Source of the DNA: Pseudovibrio sp. Ad37
Lineage (GTDB): Bacteria; Pseudomonadota; Alphaproteobacteria; Rhizobiales; Stappiaceae
Assembly (NCBI RefSeq): GCF_001623075.1
Contig: NZ_LMCF01000021.1
Location: 1 to 64,000, forward strand
Length of the DNA: 64,000 bases
Direction of reading: 5' to 3'
The translations under genes and the position numbers were made by a program. The notes under the pieces were generated by a model that did no database searches, was not told where the DNA came from, and saw only the letters and a list, made by a program, of their open reading frames with translations. This document shows, piece by piece, positions 1 through 8,800 of the stretch. How positions within the stretch are numbered: the stretch's first letter is position 1; each line of letters starts with the position of its first letter.

Positions 1-69
1 CCCCATCAGAACTTCAACCTGCCGTAACTTCACAACAATATCTTCAGGTTTGGGGCGCTTGATAGCCAT
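1..69 (-). CDS. IS3-family transposase OrfA, N-terminal fragment (runs off window)
   Basis: The 23 codons visible start at ATG (69-67) and read MAIKRPKPEDIVVKLRQVEV followed by LMG. This is the usual opening of the helix-turn-helix OrfA protein of rhizobial IS3 elements, with the E-D-I-V-x-K-L-R-Q core. A clear Shine-Dalgarno, GGAGGA, lies about 7 bases upstream of the ATG. OrfA and OrfB together normally give the DDE transposase by frameshifting; OrfB would be outside the window. Confidence 0.8.
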   Translation of the reverse strand, partial: MAIKRPKPEDIVVKLRQVEVLMG

Positions 70-126
70 CTATGGTCCTCCGGTTTCCTAACTATAGGCG
101 TGGACCACTTCAAAGGGGGAGGCTCA
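1..126 (-). mobile_element. IS3-family insertion sequence, terminal part
   Basis: Only one end of the element is in the window; the rest lies to the left. The inner part encodes the first residues of an OrfA transposase. The outer end reads, on the minus strand, TGAGCCTCCCCCTTTGAAGT from base 126 inward, and IS3-family tips typically begin with TG. Immediately to the right, an open yrbL-like frame starts without its own N-terminus, so the element has inserted into or deleted part of that gene. The exact tip at 126 is inferred from the TG rule and from where the yrbL similarity begins. Confidence 0.75.
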
Positions 127-559
127 ATACGATCTGATTATTGACGAAAATACAGAGCATCCCTCTCAAATTTTGATGAAGATACTACAGGAAGATCAAT
201 CGTTTATTCAAACTGATCGCTTTAAACAAGCTTTGAAAATCTTTCGACGGGATTTGGTGCGAGATGCTGTATTATGTCAGGATATTCGCCCATGGAATAT
301 TTGTGTTCAGAAACGATCAAACGGAGATCTCAAGCTCATTCTGATTGATGGTGTTGGACATAATAAGAAGCAGTGGTTTGACGGCATCAAGCCATTTATT
401 CAGCTCAAGATGATTTATTACTTCTTTAGCAAATACATCTATCCGGAAAATCGACTCCTGCAATTTTACAATAATCGCCGTAAGAACTATTCTTGGAAGC
501 CTGGCCCTTTGTTCTCTAAGAACACAGATATCAAGGATGAAGCCGATCCAAGTTCATAG
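127..559 (+). pseudogene. yrbL-like gene, 5' end lost to the IS element
   Basis: The frame is open from the IS edge and reads YDLIIDENTEHPSQILMKIL onward. This corresponds to the middle of YrbL (PhoP-regulated, protein-kinase-like fold), whose family has a Y-x-x-I-x-D-x-x-G-x-x-S stretch here. The catalytic-loop-like segment DIRPWNICVQ and the following LILIDGVGH match the family's LKPQNILC and VCDNIGES. The N-terminal third, which would include the ATP-binding lobe, is missing. A TTG at 173 could start a 128-aa product, but with half the domain gone a functional protein is unlikely. YrbL itself has no firmly known biochemical activity. Confidence 0.7.
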
Positions 560-576
560 ATTTCGGAACTCTCAAG

Positions 577-954
577 ATGCCACTTCAAAGAAAAAACTAT
601 CTCTGCATTCCTGAGGCAGTTGGTCCATATGTACATGCTGTGGCCCATCAGGGGATATTGCATATCTCAGGCCTGACTGCCTTTGCAACCAAGGCTCAGG
701 CGCAGGAAACAGATCTACAGGCGAGAGAGATTGTCTCTCAAATTTCCGCAATTGCTGAAGAACAACGCGTTAGCCTCGCGAACCTTGTTAAGGTGACAAT
801 CTTTGTTACTGATTTGTCAGCTTTAGGAGAGCTGCGCTCAGTTCTGGCTAATGCTTATGGTGATCACCGTCCTGCGAGTTCACTCGTAGAAGTTCAAAAG
901 CTCTTCCATCCTGATCTCAAGATTGAAATTGAGGCGACATTAGCACTCACATAA
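577..954 (+). CDS. RidA/YjgF-family protein lacking the deaminase arginine
   Basis: This 125-aa protein has the full length and the ending of the Rid family (LKIEIEATLAL). Archetypal RidA hydrolyses reactive enamine/imine intermediates released by PLP enzymes, using an Arg in the motif PARS-C-VEV. Here the aligned segment is RPASSLVEV, so Ser101 replaces that Arg. That suggests a member of the Rid4-7 type subgroups rather than a 2-aminoacrylate deaminase; its substrate is unknown. It starts 18 bases after the truncated yrbL frame and is followed by a LysE exporter in the same direction. The ATG at 577 is the only sensible start. Confidence 0.85.
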   Translation: MPLQRKNYLCIPEAVGPYVHAVAHQGILHISGLTAFATKAQAQETDLQAREIVSQISAIAEEQRVSLANLVKVTIFVTDLSALGELRSVLANAYGDHRPASSLVEVQKLFHPDLKIEIEATLALT

Positions 955-1015
955 AGCTAAGAAACTTGCTCTGGTTGGTAAGTTGAGGCATTGTGCGCTT
1001 CAGTTTTCTGAACGG

Positions 1016-1654
1016 ATGGAGTACTATTTGATCCCAATAGACGTACTGGCTGGTTTTTTCACTGTCACTGTTTTGCTGGCATTGGCACCTGGTCCTGATA
1101 ATATTTTCGTGCTGACACAGTCTGCAGTGTGTGGTCGTATTGCGGGTATTGCGGTGACGCTTGGTCTTTGCACCGGCTTGATTATTCACACGACGGCTGT
1201 GGCGCTCGGTGTATCAGCGATTTTTCAGGCATCCGAGTTAGCGTTCACTTTCGTCAAGGTGCTAGGTGTTGGATATTTGCTTTATCTTGCATGGGGAGCC
1301 TTCAGAGCGAAGCCTGAGCCGGTGCAACAGAATAAAGTCGATCATTCTGCTTTGATCCCTTTGTATCGTCGCGGTGTGATCATGAACATCACCAACCCAA
1401 AGGTTGCGATCTTCTTCCTATCGTTCTTTCCGCAATTTGTTGATCCTGCTTATGGTCCTGTTATGCCGCAGTTCTTACAGTTGGGGGCAGTATTCATGCT
1501 CTCTGCAATTCTGGTCTTTGGTTCAGTCGCCGTCGCAGCAGGTGCCATCGGCGATCGTTTGAGCAAGTCTGTAACTGCTCAGAAAATTATGAACCGGATT
1601 GCCTCTGTCGTCTTTGTCGGAATGGCGCTGAAATTGGCAGCTGCGACCAGATAA
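1016..1654 (+). CDS. LysE/RhtB-family amino-acid exporter
   Basis: This is a 212-aa inner-membrane protein. The LysE signature ALAPGPDNIFVLTQS lies near the N-terminus, and a second conserved stretch, GVIMNITNPKVAIFFLSFFPQF, in the middle. Six hydrophobic segments are visible. Family members export amino acids or homoserine lactones by proton exchange; the substrate cannot be read from the sequence. The start is taken at ATG 1016 (MEYYLIPIDVL) because the upstream TTG at 983 adds residues not typical of the family. It follows the RidA-like gene by 61 bases and ends before a strong terminator. Confidence 0.85.
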   Translation: MEYYLIPIDVLAGFFTVTVLLALAPGPDNIFVLTQSAVCGRIAGIAVTLGLCTGLIIHTTAVALGVSAIFQASELAFTFVKVLGVGYLLYLAWGAFRAKPEPVQQNKVDHSALIPLYRRGVIMNITNPKVAIFFLSFFPQFVDPAYGPVMPQFLQLGAVFMLSAILVFGSVAVAAGAIGDRLSKSVTAQKIMNRIASVVFVGMALKLAAATR

Positions 1655-1686
1655 CATCGGATACAGATGCATCAGATACCAAAAAA

Positions 1687-1713
1687 GCCGCTGAACATTT
1701 TCAGCGGCTTTTT
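1687..1713. terminator. Bidirectional rho-independent terminator
   Basis: GCCGCTGAA pairs with TTCAGCGGC across a CAT loop. An A-run lies on the left and a T-run on the right. It separates the plus-strand LysE gene from the convergent iron permease gene and should serve both. Confidence 0.9.
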
Positions 1714-1734
1714 TATTGCAAATTCTTTCTGTTC

Positions 1735-3474
1735 TTACTCAGCAGGCACCATTGACGTGTCCTTGGAAAAGCGCTTGTTGCCGCGTTTTTCGCGGAACGT
1801 ATCAGCACTTGTCTTTGCCAGCATAATCACCGGAATGATGCCCACCAACACGATACACAAGGCTGGCAGAGCAGCATCTTCAAACGCTTCACGAGAAGCT
1901 GCGTTGTAAACCGTTGTTGCAAGTGTCTCGAAATTAAACGGACGCAGAAGCAGCGTTGCAGGCAGCTCTTTCATGCACTCCACAAAGGAAAGTAGTGTCG
2001 CGGAGAGAATGACTGGCTTCATCAACGGCATGTGAACGCGGCCAAGGGTGCCCCACGCGGTCTGTCCCAGGCTCCGAGACGCCATATCATAGTGCGGGGT
2101 AATTTTGCCAAATCCGCCATCTATCTGTCCGTATGACATAGCCAGAAAACGGACGACATAAGCGTAGATGAGCGCTGTACCTGATCCAATCAGAAGCAAC
2201 CCAGTGCCAAACCCAAACAGGGCTTCAAAACCCTCTGAGATCATGTTGTCCAATGCTGCGACGGGGAACAGAATACCAACGGCCAAAATGGTGCCAGGAA
2301 CAGCGTAGCCAATTGAGGCCACCCGGCCCAGTGTCGTGGTTACTCTGCTTGGGAACAGGCGGTGACGATAGGCAAGGGTCAGGCTGATGCCGATAGAAAC
2401 AGCAGCGGCCACAGCAGCCAGCCAAAGAGTGTTGCCAGCAGCAGCCCAAAGGGCAGGTTCAAACAGATCTTCCACACGGCGGCTTGCACGGCTCAGGAGC
2501 AACAATGACGGAAAGACAAAGCCCAGAATGATAGGCAGCGCACAGACAGCCACAGCAACCCAGCCTCGCCAGCCTCTCAGTTCGTAGCTCGGCAAAGCGC
2601 GATAGGTACCCGTTGTCTGGTGAAAGCGCTGCTTGCGACGGCCATAATACTCGATGAACATCAACGCCAGCACAAACACCAGCATGATTGTTGCGATCTG
2701 AGCTGCTCCCGTCAGATTAGAACGATTGAGCCAAGTGTCATAAACAGAGAAGGTGAGCGTCTGCACACCGAAAAAGGATACTGCTCCAATGTCGTTCAGG
2801 CACTCCATCAGAGCAAGCGTCACACCAACCACAATAGCAGGCCGAGCCAGCGGTAAAGCAACCTTCCAGAACAAGCGAAATGGACCGGCGCCGAGGGTAC
2901 GGGACACATCCAGAGCGCAAGCTGACTGAATAAGGAATGAGGCGCGCGCACTCAGATAAACATATGGGTAGAGCACAAAACCCATAACAAACATGGCACC
3001 ACCAAGAGAGCGGATCTCAGGGAACCAGTAGTCACGAGAGGTCTTGAAACCAAAGATATCGCGTATCAGACCTTGCACCGGACCGGTGTAGTCCAGCAGT
3101 TCGACATAAGAAAACGCGATAATGTAGGTCGGGACTGCAAACGGCAACAGCAGTGCTAGATCAAACCAGCGCCGCCCGGGAAAACGGCACATGGTAACTA
3201 ACCATGCTGTGCTGACCCCGACGACAAACACGATTACACCAACACCGACCATCAGCTGGAATGTGGTGGCAATTGAACGCGGCAGAATTGTTGAGACAAG
3301 GTGCGGCCAAAGGTTGCCCGAAGACCCCATAGCCATAATTACAATTGCAAGAACCGGCATCACAACGAGGCCGGTCAGAAAGTAGGTCCCAAACGCAAGA
3401 AGCCGCTCCCCTCGAGAAGAGGGGGCGGCGGTTCTGTATTGTGGCGATCCACTATGTCCGTGTCTGGATGTCAT
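1735..3474 (-). CDS. fbpB: Iron(III) ABC transporter permease, fused double core (FbpB-type)
   Basis: This 579-aa membrane protein has two binding-protein-dependent permease halves, as in FbpB/SfuB/AfuB. Each half carries the cytoplasmic EAA-type loop that meets the ATPase: GAGPFRLFWKVALPLARP in the first and GQTAWGTLGRVHMPLMKP in the second. About twelve membrane segments are visible. It lies 33 bases downstream of the cognate binding protein and must be co-transcribed with it. No fbpC-type ATPase gene follows, so the ATPase must be encoded elsewhere. The start at 3474 gives a short hydrophilic leader before the first membrane span. Confidence 0.92.
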   Translation of the reverse strand: MTSRHGHSGSPQYRTAAPSSRGERLLAFGTYFLTGLVVMPVLAIVIMAMGSSGNLWPHLVSTILPRSIATTFQLMVGVGVIVFVVGVSTAWLVTMCRFPGRRWFDLALLLPFAVPTYIIAFSYVELLDYTGPVQGLIRDIFGFKTSRDYWFPEIRSLGGAMFVMGFVLYPYVYLSARASFLIQSACALDVSRTLGAGPFRLFWKVALPLARPAIVVGVTLALMECLNDIGAVSFFGVQTLTFSVYDTWLNRSNLTGAAQIATIMLVFVLALMFIEYYGRRKQRFHQTTGTYRALPSYELRGWRGWVAVAVCALPIILGFVFPSLLLLSRASRRVEDLFEPALWAAAGNTLWLAAVAAAVSIGISLTLAYRHRLFPSRVTTTLGRVASIGYAVPGTILAVGILFPVAALDNMISEGFEALFGFGTGLLLIGSGTALIYAYVVRFLAMSYGQIDGGFGKITPHYDMASRSLGQTAWGTLGRVHMPLMKPVILSATLLSFVECMKELPATLLLRPFNFETLATTVYNAASREAFEDAALPALCIVLVGIIPVIMLAKTSADTFREKRGNKRFSKDTSMVPAE

Positions 3475-3507
3475 GGAATGGCTTCAACTCAATTTACCTG
3501 TTGGAAC

Positions 3508-4557
3508 TTAGCTGGATGGACCGTTATCAAAGCCAACGATATCAACCAGCTCACTAGCTTTTGCGCGTTGAGCAGCAATCTCGTTGAGAGGAACTTCATC
3601 AGCTTTGAAGGAACCCCAGGACGCAACCAGTTCAGATGGTGCGATGCCAGGCTCTACTGGATACTCGAAGTTCTGTGCGGCATAGATAGCCTGCGCTTCA
3701 TCGGAAGCGAGGAATTCCATCAGCTTTACAGCGTTGTCTTTATTCGGAGCATTCTTCGCCAGAACCATGCCGGAGATGTTCACGTGAGTGCCACGACCTT
3801 CGGTGTTCGGGAAGAGAATGCGAACTGACGCTGCCCAATCCTTCTGTTCAGGATCTTTCTCGTTGGTCTGCATTTTACCCATGTAATAGGTGTTGCCCAA
3901 TGAGATGTCGCATTCGCCAGCGAAGATGGACTTAACCTGTGCGCGGTCATTGCCGGTTGGCTTACGAGCGAGATTATCACGAACAGCTTCCAGCCACTTC
4001 TGTGTCTCAGCTTCGCCCTTGTGAGCAATCATGGAAGCGATCAGACCGATGGAATAAACGTGTTGACCAGAGCGGGTGCAGAGACGGCCTTTCCATTTTG
4101 GATCAGCAAGCTCTTCATAGGTGATGCTGTCTTGAGCAACACGATCTTTGGAAGCATAGATGACACGGGCGCGAGTTGTCAGACCGAACCAGTGGCCTTC
4201 AGAGTCGCGCAAGTTTGCTGGAATGTTGCCATTGATGACGTCGCTAACGACTGGCTGGGTTACACCGAGGTCTTTAGCACCCTGCAAACGGCCAATGTCT
4301 ACAGAAAGAAGAACGTCAGCTGGAGAGTTCTTGCCCTCAGCCTTCATACGCTCACCAAGACCTTTCTTAGCGAAAACAACGTTTGCTTTGACGCCGGTCT
4401 CAGCAGTGAATGCATCGAGAAGTGGCTTGATCAATTCTGGCTGGCGGTAAGAATAGATATTCACTTCGCCTTCTGCCTGAGCTGATGCGACCATACCGGT
4501 TGTACCAAGTGCAAAACCAGCTGCTGTTAGCCCAATTCCCTTAAACAACGACTTCAT
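3508..4557 (-). CDS. fbpA: Iron(III) ABC transporter periplasmic binding protein (FbpA/FutA-type)
   Basis: This 349-aa protein has a signal peptide (MKSLFKGIGLTAAGFALGTT, cleaved near AQA-EG). The mature form opens EVNIYSYRQPELIKPLLDAF, the standard start of ferric-binding proteins. The paired tyrosines that hold Fe(III) lie in SLGNTYYMGK. The upstream in-frame ATG at 4605 is rejected: the ATG at 4557 is followed directly by the signal peptide and preceded by AGGAGATGTTCCG. It is the first gene of an operon with fbpB. Two iron-regulator-like boxes lie upstream (4669-4681, 4718-4742). Confidence 0.93.
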   Translation of the reverse strand: MKSLFKGIGLTAAGFALGTTGMVASAQAEGEVNIYSYRQPELIKPLLDAFTAETGVKANVVFAKKGLGERMKAEGKNSPADVLLSVDIGRLQGAKDLGVTQPVVSDVINGNIPANLRDSEGHWFGLTTRARVIYASKDRVAQDSITYEELADPKWKGRLCTRSGQHVYSIGLIASMIAHKGEAETQKWLEAVRDNLARKPTGNDRAQVKSIFAGECDISLGNTYYMGKMQTNEKDPEQKDWAASVRILFPNTEGRGTHVNISGMVLAKNAPNKDNAVKLMEFLASDEAQAIYAAQNFEYPVEPGIAPSELVASWGSFKADEVPLNEIAAQRAKASELVDIVGFDNGPSS

Positions 4558-4668
4558 CGGAACATCTCCTGAGTGATCTTGTACGCGTCTGCAAACGCTT
4601 GTCATTTGCCGTTATATCGGAAACTTGACTTTCTCTGTCAACTAATAAACTGCGTGAAAACAATGGGG

Positions 4669-4681
4669 TAGAACTATTCTA
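4669..4681. promoter_or_regulatory. Irr-box (ICE)-like palindrome upstream of fbpA
   Basis: TAGAACTATTCTA is a perfect inverted repeat (TAGAA, 3-base centre, TTCTA), continuing to TTTAGAATAGTTCTA on the minus strand. It matches the core of the alphaproteobacterial iron control element TTTAGAA-N3-TTCTAAA bound by Irr. It lies 112 bases upstream of the fbpA start. Binding by Irr is an inference from the motif and the iron context. Confidence 0.65.
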
Positions 4682-4717
4682 AACTGTAAAATTCAGCTTT
4701 TAAGGCGCTATCCATCT

Positions 4718-4742
4718 GCAATTGCGAATGATTTTCAATTGC
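4718..4742. promoter_or_regulatory. Fur-family-like inverted repeat upstream of fbpA
   Basis: GCAATTG and CAATTGC flank an 11-base centre. The inner AATGATTTTCAAT resembles the AATGATNATCATT heart of Fur boxes. It lies upstream of the ICE-like box, 161 bases from the fbpA start. It could be a second metal-regulator site or simply an AT-rich repeat. Confidence 0.4.
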
Positions 4743-4853
4743 GGCTTATGTCAACCTCACGGGAAAGTTTACTGAAAAACTCAGAGTTGTTGAAAACAAA
4801 CGGGTCTGGAGGGAGTGCAGTACCTGCATTCATATGCAGAAACGATTCCAATT

Positions 4854-5822
4854 TTAAGGAGTTGGAGTGTCTCCTTGCAGCACTCGTGCCATCCAGATGC
4901 GGTTCATGTTTTGCCCGCAAAGGATGAAAGAAGCCTTTTTGTCTTGCAGATTGGCACGTTCTTTTGAAAGACCTGCCAGGCCAGCTGCTGCAGCACCTTC
5001 GCACGCATTGTGTGTTGTGCGATAGAGCAGGCGGATTGCTTCTGCAATCTCATCCTCGCTGACACGAATAATGCGCTCAGCGCCTGATCTGATTAAGGCA
5101 AAAGCTTCCCGGGCAGGCCCCCGCACACAAATCCCTTCAGCAAAGGTATTGGCTGACGACGTGAGTGTATATTCACCAGCTTCAATAGAGCGTGCGCACC
5201 CGTCCGCCTTTTCCGCGACCACGCCGATGATCTTCGTCTTCAGGCCAAAGAGGTCACGCACAGAAATTAGTCCGCATATGCCAGTGCCTAAACCAACAGG
5301 CACATAGATGGCATCCAGATCCTTAATCGCACGGAAGATTTCAAGCGCGTAAGTCGCGGCTCCAAGAACAAGGTCATAATCAAAACCGGGGGAGAGCACC
5401 TGCTTAGAATCCTCGGCCATCTGGCAGGCGAACGTATGGGCTTCTTCAAAGTCTTTGCCGTGCTCTATCAAAAATGCACCGTAGCTTTGGATGGCCGATG
5501 TCGTTTCTTTGGAAGTGCCTTGAGGAACAACAATTGCTGCTCGTTGGTGCAACATCTTTGCTGCCCACGCCATACCCAACCCAAAGTTACCGCGTGTGGC
5601 TGCAACAAAGCTCGTGGAGCTGACATGCCGTTGTGATTGGCGTAGGAGATAAAGCAAGGCGCATCGGGCCTTGAACGATCCGGTAGGCGCATGGTTCTCG
5701 TGCTTGATGAAAACCTCACAGTCCAAGGCGTCATTTAGCAAGGGCCAGCTGTAAAGCGCTGTCGGCGCCATACGGCGCCGCAGTTCCTGCGATGCATCTT
5801 CCAAAGCAGCCAGTGTGAGCAT
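4854..5822 (-). CDS. PLP-dependent threonine/serine dehydratase family protein
   Basis: This 322-aa fold-type II PLP enzyme has the cofactor lysine at Lys51 in TGSFKARCA and a substrate-binding loop at ATRGNFGLGMAWAA, where typical threonine dehydratases have SAGNHAQG. The phosphate-binding glycine loop reads PVGLGTGICG. There is no C-terminal ACT regulatory domain, so it resembles catabolic threonine/serine dehydratases. The unusual loop residues leave room for another amino-acid ammonia-lyase activity. It sits alone between fbpA and the sensor kinase, 39 bases downstream of the kinase stop's opposite end, in the same direction as both. Confidence 0.8.
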   Translation of the reverse strand: MLTLAALEDASQELRRRMAPTALYSWPLLNDALDCEVFIKHENHAPTGSFKARCALLYLLRQSQRHVSSTSFVAATRGNFGLGMAWAAKMLHQRAAIVVPQGTSKETTSAIQSYGAFLIEHGKDFEEAHTFACQMAEDSKQVLSPGFDYDLVLGAATYALEIFRAIKDLDAIYVPVGLGTGICGLISVRDLFGLKTKIIGVVAEKADGCARSIEAGEYTLTSSANTFAEGICVRGPAREAFALIRSGAERIIRVSEDEIAEAIRLLYRTTHNACEGAAAAGLAGLSKERANLQDKKASFILCGQNMNRIWMARVLQGDTPTP

Positions 5823-5861
5823 GCAAATCTCCTGCGATGGTCAGGCTACCACAGGAGCGCG

Positions 5862-8800
5862 TTATTCGGCGAGAACTCGCTGCGGTGGGAAAGTGACTTC
5901 TGCCAGCGTACCCTCATCCTCTTCAGAATTTATTGAAAACGAAGCACGGTTCGCTTCCACGAGGGCTTTGGTTAATGGAAGACCAAGACCAGACCCTTCT
6001 GTTGAAGAAGAGGCATTAAGGCGGCGGAACGGTTGAAGCGCAGCTTCAAGATCAGCCTTCGACATACCGTGGCCAGTATCCCGAACGCGCAAGCGCACTT
6101 CACCATTCGGATCAAGCACAAGCGAGATAATCACCTGACCGCCGGACCGATTGAACTTGATGGCATTGGACAACAGATTCAGCGTGATCTGGCGCAGCGT
6201 TTTCGGATCCGCCACAATCTTTGGAACAGACAGAGGCGTACTGGCGCGAATAATTACGCGCTGGTCATTCGCCTGAGGTTGCAGCAGTGCCACGCATTCA
6301 TTGATGATGTCGGCTGCAGAAACAGCTTCAAACGCCAGATCCATCTTGCCAGCTTCAATCCTGGCCAGATCAAGCAGGTCGTTGATCAGTGTCAGCATAT
6401 GGGAGCAGGAGCGATGGATATCGCGGGCATACTCTTTGTAACGCACATTCCCAAGCTCACCAAAACGCTCTTCCTGCATCACTTCTGAGAACCCGATCAC
6501 CGCATTCAGCGGCGTGCGGATTTCATGGCTGATTTTAGTCAGATACTCAGACTTGTGAGTGTTGGCTTTCTCCGCCTTGTACCGGGCACTCACCAACTCT
6601 TCTTCAGCTCGCTTGAACTGCGTGATATCGCGCAACACAGCACAGAAAAGTTGCTCGTTTGCGTGGCTGACACGCCCCATGCTTAGGAAAGTTGGGAAGA
6701 TATCGCCGTCCAGTGTTTGGCAAATGACCTCACGCCCGTCATTGAGCACACTGGAAACGCCATTGGCGACCAATCCATCCAGATAATCCAGCGCTGCAAT
6801 GTGGCTCTCATCTGCAAGGAATGTCGTAAATGGAGCACCCAAAAGATCATCTTCGCCGACATTAAACAAAGCTTCCGCCGATTGATTTGCACTGCGGATG
6901 ATACCGCGCTGATCCATCACAAGAACGCCATCTGTCGCAGTTGCGAGAACAGATTCCAGCTCTTCAATGCGTGTGTGCAAATGTTTGACTAGAGTTTCGG
7001 AGCCAGTCGGAGCCTGAACGTGAGCCGAAGCTGCAGGTGCATCTGCTTCACCCTGCATCTTCTCCACCACAGAGATCATGAGCGCTTGCGCACCATTCCA
7101 AGGCACAGCATGCATACGCGCATCAACGGAAAGCACACCACCTTCTGCGAGCCGTACGTGTACTATACGGTCTACAGTTTGAGAGCTCGGAGTAGGGCAC
7201 TCTTCCGGTTCTGCAAAGATTGCCTCAAGGCCTCCTGCTTCATTCAATCCTTCAAAGCGCTCGTAACCAAGCAGCTCCAGCAGGGTGTCGTTTGCATAAA
7301 CAACATCGCGGTCGCGAACAACGGCAACCCCAATCGGAAGTCGATCCAGAAGGCGCGGATCGATCGGCGCTACAATCGGTTTGTCTGGAATACGTCCAGT
7401 CTTTTCGCGAGCGCGTTCAGCAGCTTCTTCAATATCTGGTGGAACGCGTGGCAGAACCACATGGGTTACGTTGTCCTGCTTTGGCTCAGCTTCAACCTCA
7501 ACGGTTTCATCACGTGCCGCTGATTCTGCAGGTAACGGAATAATGTTGTCAGTTTTAGCCGCAGTCGCAGGCTTTGGTTCCTCGTGGAATTCCGTCTCCA
7601 CAACATCAGTTTCAGCTACCGCGAGAGCTGCTGTCTCTTCGGGTGTAGCAGGAACTATTTTTGCGGTTTCAGCTTGTGCCGGAACAGCAGCTTGCTCATC
7701 TTTCTTCTCAGCACCCAATGCCCGCGCAATCTTGTCGAAGGCATCTCGCTCTGGTTTGGAAAGTCCAACATTCTCTCTTGGAACAGGATGCATATCTACC
7801 AGCCGAACAATGCTGTTGGTCAATTCCGCAAGGCTGCGTGGACCAGTTCTGACTTTCTTTTGTGGCGCATCCGGCAAGTTTGCTATGGCGCGTTCAAAAT
7901 CGTCTTTACTGGTAGGCTCCGGAATTGGCGGAGCTGCGCTCACCTGTTCTGCTGCCTCTGGAGGGGCATCCTCAATCTCAGTAAGATCCTCTTCAAAAGC
8001 CTGTAGATCAGAAACTGCAGGCACTTGCTCAGCAGCTTCCGGAGCAGACTCGGCCTGATCAACTATTTCTGGCTCAGAAATATCCTCTGGCTGCGCTTCG
8101 ACCACAACGGGAGCGGCAATCTCAAGAGGGTCTGTCGGATCGCGAAGGACATCAGCATCCGTCAGCTGAAGGAACCCCTCATTCTCCTCAATAGCAATTG
8201 CTTCTTCGTCATGAAGAAAGTGCAGTCCATTTTCACCTGACTGCGTGTCTGATGCAGGTAGATTCGGTTCTGGAGGAAGGTTGATATCAGCTCCAGTGTC
8301 TGTTTCAGGTTCAAGAGTAGCCGTGACTACCACCTCTTCAACCGGAGCAGTCTCAGAAGAGGTTTCCGGCTCAGGATGTTCGGCACTCTCAACGACTTCT
8401 TGCTCTTCTTCCTCTGCATCCTCCCTGAAATCAACGATCAACTCTGGAATCTCAGGTTCACTCTGTAAGAAACCTGGGGCTGTAATGCCATCAACCAGCG
8501 GTGCCTCAACAATTTCCGTTACCTGATGTGTCTCAGCCTCGGAAAGTGCTTCGATTGGTGCGGCGTCTCCCTGCACAAATCGTTCAGGCTGATCGTGCTC
8601 AAGCGTCAGCCCTACATCAGGTTCACTGACCGGAGATTCTGTCTTTGCCGATTCAGAGGTAGCTTCAGCGCCTTCGCTTTCCTCTTTCAAAGAGGCACGT
8701 AATTTGATCAGGACTGCAAGCGGATCAACAGGTTCATCAGATTTCTTTGCATCGACGCTGCGGATAACCCCAAATCCGCGCAAGCCATCATACTCACCTG

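Noticed and set aside
7020-8526. Long plus-strand ORFs opposite the sensor kinase
   Set aside because: Antisense shadows of the Glu/Ala-rich region; Ser/Ala-rich composition arises from the opposite strand.
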